From NCBI RefSeq assembly GCF_000372525.1, contig NZ_AQUR01000094.1:62001-126000 (forward strand): a stretch of 64,000 nucleotides of DNA, written 5' to 3'. The notes under the pieces are model-generated. The model saw nothing but the letters and a program-made list of their open reading frames with translations, was not told where the DNA came from and did not search any database. This document shows positions 59,113 through 64,000 of this stretch, one piece after another (the first letter of the stretch is position 1; each line of letters starts with the position of its first letter). Made by a program: the position numbers and the translations under genes. The DNA comes from Cupriavidus neocaledonicus. Lineage in GTDB: Bacteria > Pseudomonadota > Gammaproteobacteria > Burkholderiales > Burkholderiaceae.

Positions 59113-59990
59113 AGTCCGGGCGGCGCGCCCGCCGCCATCACGGTCTCGCACAGCGCGGCCAGCCGCGCCGCCATGTCCCGCGCCGCCGCCGGCAGGTCCG
59201 GCTGCGCGTGCAGGCTCAGTTCGACATCCGGCACCGCTGCGGGCCAGCCGTGCTCCAGCACGGTGTGATGCGCCGTGGCCAGCCGCCGCGGCAGCAGCGT
59301 CACGCCCAGGCCGTCGGCCACCGCCGCCAGGATGCTGGCCAGGCTGGCGCTGACAAAGGCCACGCGCCAGCGCCGGCCGCCGGCGTCGAGCGCATGCATC
59401 ATCTCGCCGCGATACAGCCCGCCTACCGGGAATGCCACCAGCGGCACCGGATCGCGTGCCACCGCCGGACGGCTGCGGCTGTCGATCCAGCACAGCGGCT
59501 CCGGCCAGCTGGCCAGCCCCTGGGCCTGGCCGGTGCGCTGCTTGACCAGCACCAGGTCCAGCTCGCGGTCCTGGAAACGCTGCCACAGCTCGTGGCTCAT
59601 GCCGCTGGTTACCTCCAGCCGCATGCCCGGCCAGTCATCGGCAAACCCGGCCAGCACCGGCGTCAGCGGCCGCGCGGCAAAGTCCTCGGGCACACCCAGC
59701 CGGATCTCGCCCTGGCCGGCACTCTGGCGCAGTTGCCCGACGGCCTCCGCCATCAATTGCTGCAGCCGGCGCGCATAGCCCAGCAGGCGCTCGCCTTCCG
59801 GCGTGGTGGTGACATAGCGCCCGCCGCGGTCCAGCAGTACGCAGCCCAGCTGCTCTTCGAGCCGGCGCACCTGCTGGCTGACCGTCGACTGGGTCAGGTG
59901 CACGCGCTGGGCGGCGCGGGTAAAGCTGCCGCTCTCGGCGACGGCGACAAAGCTCTGCAGCAGCACGGGGTCGAGACGCGGGTCCTGCAT
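59091..59990 (-). CDS. LysR-family transcriptional regulator
   Basis: 299 residues. HTH in VLLQSFVAVAESGSFTRAAQRVHLTQSTVSQQVRRLEEQLG, then an effector domain with IRLGVPEDFAARPLTPVLAGF. The DPRLDPVLLQSFVAVAESGSF opening matches the group that often regulates nitrogenous-heterocycle or deaminase loci. It is divergent from a nucleoside/guanine-deaminase-like gene and its MFS exporter, 175 bp away, which are the likely targets. The start MQDPR is the usual position; the longer frame adds 21 residues. Confidence 0.9.
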   Translation of the reverse strand: MQDPRLDPVLLQSFVAVAESGSFTRAAQRVHLTQSTVSQQVRRLEEQLGCVLLDRGGRYVTTTPEGERLLGYARRLQQLMAEAVGQLRQSAGQGEIRLGVPEDFAARPLTPVLAGFADDWPGMRLEVTSGMSHELWQRFQDRELDLVLVKQRTGQAQGLASWPEPLCWIDSRSRPAVARDPVPLVAFPVGGLYRGEMMHALDAGGRRWRVAFVSASLASILAAVADGLGVTLLPRRLATAHHTVLEHGWPAAVPDVELSLHAQPDLPAAARDMAARLAALCETVMAAGAPPGLQPKNSL

Positions 59991-60165
59991 GGCGGCGTAT
60001 CCATTGGGTTTTCCACTGCCGGCGATTTCATCATTTAATTTCCCAATCACCAAGGCCCCGCGTACAGTTCGGCACGATGCGCCGGTGTGCGTCCGGTCGC
60101 CATCGCTGCCGTTTCAAGCGCCATGCCGCGTTCCGCGCGAGCATGTACCCACTTTTTCTGCAACC

Positions 60166-60624
60166 ATGACCACTCACCAGGAATTCATGCGCGAGGCGGT
60201 GCGCCTCGCGGTGGCCAACCGTGACCGCGGCGCGCGCCCGTTCGGTGCCGTGCTGGTGCTCGACGGCGAAACCGTCGCCACCGGCGTCAACGACATCGTC
60301 CACAGCCACGACCCCACCACCCATGCCGAGATGCAGGCAGTGCGCGCCGCCGCGCGCAAGCTGGGCCGGCCCGACCTGCGCGGCAGCGTGGTCTATGCCA
60401 GCGGCCATCCGTGCCCGATGTGCCTGGCGGCGATGACCATGGCCGGCGTGCAGGCGGTCTACTTCGCCTTCGACAACCAGGATGCCGCGCCCTACGGCAT
60501 GTCGAGCGAGGCCGCCTACCAGGCGCTGCGCCTGCCGCTGGAGCCGCCGCCGCTGCCGCTCACGCGGGTGCCGGTCGAGCTCTCCGCCGCGCAGCTCTAC
60601 GGCATGCGCCCGCGCCGTGGCTGA
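60166..60624 (+). CDS. Nucleoside/guanine deaminase-like zinc enzyme
   Basis: 152 residues with the cytidine-deaminase-superfamily zinc site: THAEMQAVRAAARKLG (HAE) near residue 55 and GHPCPMCLAAMTMAG (PCxxC) near 83. The fold and length fit bacterial guanine or tRNA-independent nucleoside deaminases rather than TadA, whose C-terminus differs. GMSSEAAYQALRLPLEPPPLPL and LSAAQLYGMRP form the C-terminal part. Its stop overlaps the GTG start of the following transporter gene (8 bp). The substrate (guanine, cytosine derivative or other) is unsettled. Confidence 0.88.
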   Translation: MTTHQEFMREAVRLAVANRDRGARPFGAVLVLDGETVATGVNDIVHSHDPTTHAEMQAVRAAARKLGRPDLRGSVVYASGHPCPMCLAAMTMAGVQAVYFAFDNQDAAPYGMSSEAAYQALRLPLEPPPLPLTRVPVELSAAQLYGMRPRRG

Positions 60625-61885
60625 AGGCGCGCGCCCGGTGCGGCCCCGGCCGCCGCGCTGGCTGGTGCTGGCGGCCGTGGCCGGTATCGGCCTGAACCTG
60701 CGGCCGTTCCTGACCGCGGTCGGGCCGCTGGCGCCCGCCATCCGCGGCGGCACCGGCCTGAGCTACCAGGGCATGGCGTGGCTGACGCTGCTGCCGATGC
60801 TGCTGATGGGAGTCGGGGCGTTCTTCGGCCCGGCGATCCGCGCGCGGCTGGGCGCGCGCACCGCGGTGCTGGGCGCGCTGGCGCTGGTTGGCGCGGGCTG
60901 CGCCGTGCGGCTGGGCGTGGCCGGCGGGACCTGGCTGATCGCCTCCGCGGCGCTGTGCGGGCTGGGCGTGGCGGTGGTGCAGGCGGCGTGCCCGGGGCTG
61001 GTCAAGCAGGAGTTCCCGGCACGCGTGGCGCCGGTGATGGGACTGTATTCGGCGGCGCTGATGGGCGGCGGCGCGCTGGGCGCCCAGCTGTCACCCTATG
61101 TGACCGAGCTGGCCGGCAGCTGGCGCGAGGCGCTGGCGCTGTGGGCCGTGCCCGCGCTGGTGGCGCTGGCGCTGGCGTGGGTGGCGCTGCCGCGCGGCCC
61201 GGCGCGCCCGCCGGCCGCGACGCCGGCGGCGCCGTCCGGGCGCCCGCCCAGCGCCGCCGGCAAGACCCGCGCGCTGCTGCGGCGCCCGCGCACGTGGCTG
61301 CTGATGATCAGCTTCGGCGTGATGAATGGCGGCTATGCCTCGCTGGTGGCGTGGCTGGCGCCCTTCTACCAGAGCCATGGCTGGAGCGCGCCGGCCAGCG
61401 GCTCGCTGGTGGCGCTGATGGCGGTGGCGCAGGCCGCCGCGGCGCTGCTGCTGCCGGCGCTGGCGGCGCGCAGCCTGGACCGGCGCGCGTGGATGGCGCT
61501 GGCGCTGGCGCTGCAGGTTGCCGGCTTCGCCGGGCTGGCGCTGTGGCCGGACGCCGCGCCGCAGGCCTGGGCCGTGATCGGCGGCGCCGGCCTGGGCGGC
61601 TGCTTTGCGCTGTACCTGGTGGTGGCGCTGGACCACCTGCCCGATGCCGACAGCGCCGGCGCGCTGAGCGCGGTGATGCAGGGCGGCGGCTTCCTGCTGG
61701 CGTCGCTGGCGCCGTGGATCACCGCCATGCTGCAGGCGCGCACCGGCAGCTTCGCCGCGGGCTGGTGGTACCACCTGGCGTGCGCGGCGGCGGTGGGCGT
61801 GCTGACCATGCGGCTGGACCCGGCGCGCTACGGCGCGTCCTTTGCCGTGCCGGCGCCCGCCGGCTGCGCCCGGCGGGCTGGTTGA
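60617..61885 (+). CDS. MFS transporter, CynX/NimT-like
   Basis: 422 residues with twelve hydrophobic helices in two halves joined by an Arg/Pro/Ala-rich loop (near 200-220). The opening PRWLVLAAVAGIGLNLRPFLTAVGPL is characteristic of the cyanate/nitroimidazole (CynX/NimT/YcaD-like) branch. It starts at GTG inside the end of the deaminase gene, giving a coupled pair; the longer frame has no membrane character before this point. Pairing with a deaminase suggests export or import of a deaminated purine, pyrimidine or small nitrogenous compound. Which of these is unknown. Confidence 0.85.
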   Translation: MAEGARPVRPRPPRWLVLAAVAGIGLNLRPFLTAVGPLAPAIRGGTGLSYQGMAWLTLLPMLLMGVGAFFGPAIRARLGARTAVLGALALVGAGCAVRLGVAGGTWLIASAALCGLGVAVVQAACPGLVKQEFPARVAPVMGLYSAALMGGGALGAQLSPYVTELAGSWREALALWAVPALVALALAWVALPRGPARPPAATPAAPSGRPPSAAGKTRALLRRPRTWLLMISFGVMNGGYASLVAWLAPFYQSHGWSAPASGSLVALMAVAQAAAALLLPALAARSLDRRAWMALALALQVAGFAGLALWPDAAPQAWAVIGGAGLGGCFALYLVVALDHLPDADSAGALSAVMQGGGFLLASLAPWITAMLQARTGSFAAGWWYHLACAAAVGVLTMRLDPARYGASFAVPAPAGCARRAG

Positions 61886-61955
61886 AACCGGCCTGGCCAC
61901 GCTGACGGCGCCGGGCTGATACCAGCCTGGCCGTCAGCCGGCGCGAGCGACCGGG

Positions 61956-62093
61956 TCAGCGGGCCGGCGCGGCCTCCACCACGGCGGTGGCATCCGCCGG
62001 CGCCGGCTCCTGCGGCAGTGCGAACAATGCCGCGGGGGGCGGCGACAGGCCCTGCAGCCATTGCAAGGCAAGCACGATGAGCATGACCGGCAT
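61956..62093 (-). CDS. 45-residue hydrophobic micropeptide
   Basis: 45 residues, MPVMLIVLALQWLQGLSPPP with a Pro/Ala-rich tail (EPAPADATAVVEAAPAR). One possible short membrane helix at the N-terminus. A strong AAGGAGG site 7 bases before the ATG supports translation. It is convergent with the MFS gene. No family known. Confidence 0.55.
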   Translation of the reverse strand: MPVMLIVLALQWLQGLSPPPAALFALPQEPAPADATAVVEAAPAR

Positions 62094-62502
62094 GGCGCCT
62101 CCTTCCCGCATACGTGGCCACTTCCCATTGGTATAGCCCATCGCGCCCGGGCGGCGCCCGATGCCGGAACGCCGCAATGCCACTGCGTACCCGTTTCTGC
62201 GTGGCCGCCAGGCCGGCCCCGGACACCGCGGCGGCTCTGCGCGGCCCTGCCCGCCTTGCGAGGTCTATTTCCCGTGTAACGTCACATTACCTTCGCAGTG
62301 GTGCCCGCGCGCTGCTCGCCGGGCCCGCCGCGTCGCCCGCGAAGCCTTGCGTGGCAAGGGTTTCGGGCTGGGGCTGCGGGCGCCACGGCAGCGCGCTCGT
62401 GCCGTCGCCCCATGTGAGACAGGCTTACAAGTGCAAGCGCGCAGCGCGGCGGCCGGCCGCTACATTGAAGCCGTGTCCAACGCGATCCCGCCAGGAGCCA
62501 AG
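62094..62502. other. Promoter region upstream of the lipoprotein and YXWGXW genes
   Basis: 409 bp. It contains one 18-bp motif copy at 62185-62202 (reverse orientation) and an imperfect palindrome GTAACGTCACATTAC at 62276-62290 that could bind a dimeric regulator. No gene is supported. Confidence 0.4.
62185..62202 (-). repeat. Copy of the 18-bp intergenic motif, reverse orientation
   Basis: GCGTACCCGTTTCTGCGT is the exact reverse complement of the 32000 and 32168 copies. Confidence 0.78.
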
Positions 62503-62619
62503 ATGAAGCGAGCCCTGTCCCTGGTGGTGCTGCTGTCCACCACCGCCGCACTGCTTTCCGCCTGCATCGTGGTGCCCCCGCGCGGCGGCGCGCCGCGCCA
62601 CCACCATCATCCCTATTGA
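62503..62619 (+). CDS. 38-residue lipoprotein-like peptide with His-rich tail
   Basis: 38 residues: basic start (MKRALS), hydrophobic VVLLSTTAALLSAC with a lipobox (LLSAC, Cys21), then IVVPPRGGAPRHHHHPY. The mature lipoprotein would be only 18 residues long with four consecutive His, suggesting metal binding. AGGAG precedes the ATG. It lies 28 bp upstream of the YXWGXW gene and may be cotranscribed with it. Confidence 0.65.
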   Translation: MKRALSLVVLLSTTAALLSACIVVPPRGGAPRHHHHPY

Positions 62620-62647
62620 TTCCACCACCGCCCAGAGGAGCCATCCC

Positions 62648-62965
62648 ATGAAACGCCAACTCCTGCTTGCTGCAGCCGTCCTTGCCACGGGCGGCGCCTT
62701 CGGCCTGACCGCTCCCGCCGAAGCCCACCAGGCGCCGGTCGCCCGCGGCTACGGCCATGCGCCGCCGCCGCCGCGCTACGAACCGCACCCGGCTGCGCGC
62801 CGCGGCCAGGTCTGGGTGCCGGGCCACTGGGAAGCCCGCGGCGCAGACTACGCCTGGCGCGGCGGCTACTGGCAGCCGCAGCGTGTCGGCTACCGCTATG
62901 TCCCCGAGCGCTGGGTACGCGGCCCGCACGGCTGGGTCATGCGCCCGGGTCGCTGGGTACGCTGA
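62648..62965 (+). CDS. Secreted YXWGXW-repeat protein
   Basis: 105 residues. Signal peptide (MKRQLLLAAAVLATGGAFGLTAPAEA-H), a Pro/Arg-rich stretch, then tandem aromatic units VWVPGHWEARG, YAWRGGYWQPQ and YVPERWVRGPHGWVMRPGRWV, the W-x-P-G-H/Y-W pattern of YXWGXW-repeat proteins of the beta-proteobacterial envelope. AGAGGAG precedes the start. The family has no known function; a cell-surface or periplasmic stress role is usually assumed. Confidence 0.85.
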   Translation: MKRQLLLAAAVLATGGAFGLTAPAEAHQAPVARGYGHAPPPPRYEPHPAARRGQVWVPGHWEARGADYAWRGGYWQPQRVGYRYVPERWVRGPHGWVMRPGRWVR

Positions 62966-63687
62966 GGCGGACGGCCGGCGTCACCCTCCCGCAGCGGGCC
63001 TGCCCCCCACCGATGGGTGGTGGCAAGCCCGGCGCGGACGGTGGCGCCGGCGCCGCAGCGTTCATCCATGGTGGTAACCACGCCTCATCCAGAAGCACTA
63101 GACCATGTGCGCGACGTGCCGGCAAATCTGCCGAATTGATTTCGCAACCCGCATTTCCGGGGCGCGTTTCATAATTGGAGCAGCGCTGCCGACGATGCAT
63201 TTCGGACACCCCTCAAGAGGGTTATAAAATCGTCATATCCGGTCGAAGATAATAGAATCTGTTTCAGATTTGCAACCAATTAAATTCTGTATGTCACATC
63301 GATGAAACCACCGGGAACCGCGCCAGCGCGGCGTTTGCGGAACCTGGCAGAGGTAAATACGATATATTTGAAAGGATTATGAAGCTCCTTTCATTCCCTC
63401 CTTCATTCCACCCCGTACCCCCTTGCTTGCATTCCCCTCCCCCACCCCATAAGATGAATTCCAACTGATTTAGGAGTAAGCATCACCCGGGTTCGGGTTC
63501 GGGGTCATCCTTCCAGTCATGGGCAAGTTCCAGCCACAACAACGGAGCCGTCCGGCATGGAAGCATGGGGGTCAGCCACAGAGCCAGCCACCAGTCACCA
63601 GCTACCGAGGTGACGGCGGTCCTGTCACGTCTTCCATACGCAAAGTGCCCCGCAGTCCGCCCCCGGGTAAAACGGGGAGTGAAGTCC
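62966..63687. other. Long non-coding region with an AT-rich island
   Basis: 722 bp without a supported gene. From about 63190 to 63480 the base composition turns clearly AT-rich (for example TAAAATCGTCATATCC and ATTAAATTCTG), unlike the rest of the window. It likely contains the promoter and binding sites of the response-regulator gene that follows. Open frames read here do not show coding character. Confidence 0.55.
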
Positions 63688-64000
63688 ATGAACGCGTTGC
63701 TGATAGAGGAGCATCCGCTGCTCCGGCTCGGGCTATTGCAGATGCTCGAGAACATCCAGGAATCCGCGCAGGTGGCGGCCATTGCACCCGCGGACATCAC
63801 CAGGCTGGACGCCCGACACCAGAACGCAGACCTGCTCGTCTTCGGCATGCCCGCCGACCCGGCACCGGGCTGGGTGCTGCTGGAACAGGCCCGGCAGACG
63901 CTTGCGCCGCAACGCATCCTGATCCTGGCCGACACCCTGCCCTTGCACGTGCCCACCGCGGATAGCGCGCGCGGCATCTGCGGCTGCCTGCCCAAGTCCG
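63688..64000 (+). CDS. Response regulator (LuxR/NarL type?), partial, with atypical receiver
   Basis: The first 104 residues of a receiver domain that continues past the window. It begins MNALLIEEHPLLRLGLLQMLE, as in NarL/FixJ-type regulators (acidic pair after the first strand), and keeps the conserved Lys at GCLPKS. The phosphorylation position in ADLLVFGMPADP is Gly where an Asp is expected, so it may be a pseudo-receiver. GGGGAG lies 8 bases before the ATG. The DNA-binding part would lie beyond the edge and cannot be checked. Confidence 0.75.
   Translation, partial: MNALLIEEHPLLRLGLLQMLENIQESAQVAAIAPADITRLDARHQNADLLVFGMPADPAPGWVLLEQARQTLAPQRILILADTLPLHVPTADSARGICGCLPKS

Noticed and set aside
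63483-63995. Minus-strand frame opposite the response regulator
   Set aside because: Cys/Ser/Arg-rich shadow; the plus frame shows receiver-domain features and a Shine-Dalgarno site.
1-64000. tRNA, rRNA, IS elements, prophage and CRISPR arrays
   Set aside because: No cloverleaf-like sequence, transposase, integrase or regular repeat-spacer pattern was recognised by eye; this is a negative by inspection, not by a tool.

Overview
The window is GC-rich throughout, densely packed, and free of phage, IS, CRISPR, rRNA or tRNA signals. The gene repertoire points to a beta-proteobacterium of the Burkholderiaceae, most likely Cupriavidus. It holds three TctC/Bug periplasmic binding proteins, many LysR regulators next to small catabolic clusters, AtuA-type genes, a lutACB/lldP lactate module and a high-GC leuA. 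The genus call is inference from gene content and codon use; no search was run.

Layout. 1-1.5 kb: end of an ABC importer that resembles 2-aminoethylphosphonate systems. 1.6-7.1 kb: two divergent cyclic-di-GMP enzymes. 7.1-14.5 kb: housekeeping and small genes (zinc ribbon, 16-Cys copper-storage-like protein, fumC, ferredoxin-NADP reductase, SDR, two LysR, YbaK). 14.5-18 kb: eutBC and an AI-2E family permease. 18-23.8 kb: GntR regulator, its probable operator, lutA-lutC-lutB and lldP, with lldP bracketed by inverted REP-like pairs. 24-29 kb: CoA-transferase, Bug and acyl-CoA dehydrogenase, divergent from a LysR. 29.4-32 kb: Fur-box-controlled feoA-feoB plus a small Cys-rich membrane gene. 32.4-37 kb: Ig-like lipoprotein, leuA behind a leucine leader peptide, ompW. 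37-47.9 kb: AMP nucleosidase, GNAT, exported reductase-like and metallo-beta-lactamase-fold proteins, Bug plus AtuA pair with its LysR, SDR, branched-chain-amino-acid-type binding protein, glycine-zipper membrane protein. 48.1-53.4 kb: the most unusual locus. 54-58 kb: GntR, Bug and a split aconitase-family hydro-lyase. 58-64 kb: phosphoribosyltransferase, LysR, deaminase plus MFS exporter, several very small genes, and a truncated response regulator at the window edge.

The locus at 48,115-53,422 (minus strand) reads like a fibre or functional-amyloid export operon with a Fap-like layout. It encodes a 533-residue Gly/Ala-rich secreted protein with polar N-terminal repeats, a small secreted protein, a C39-family cysteine protease with an intact catalytic triad, a second secreted protein, and an outer-membrane barrel with an N-terminal coiled coil. 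Both accessory secreted proteins carry the same LDD(V/M)RGG motif, which resembles the double-glycine sites cut by C39 proteases. This suggests the protease matures its own neighbours.

Regulatory sites visible by eye include a Fur box (feo), an ATTGGT-N3-ACCAAT operator (lut), an FNR-like site (ompW), a leucine attenuation leader with clustered CTA codons (leuA), a LysR T-N11-A site (AtuA cluster) and several hairpin terminators. Two dispersed repeat families sit only between genes: a ~125-bp pair of REP-like palindromes (three copies plus a half copy) and an 18-bp ACGCAGAAnCGGGTACGC motif (seven copies).
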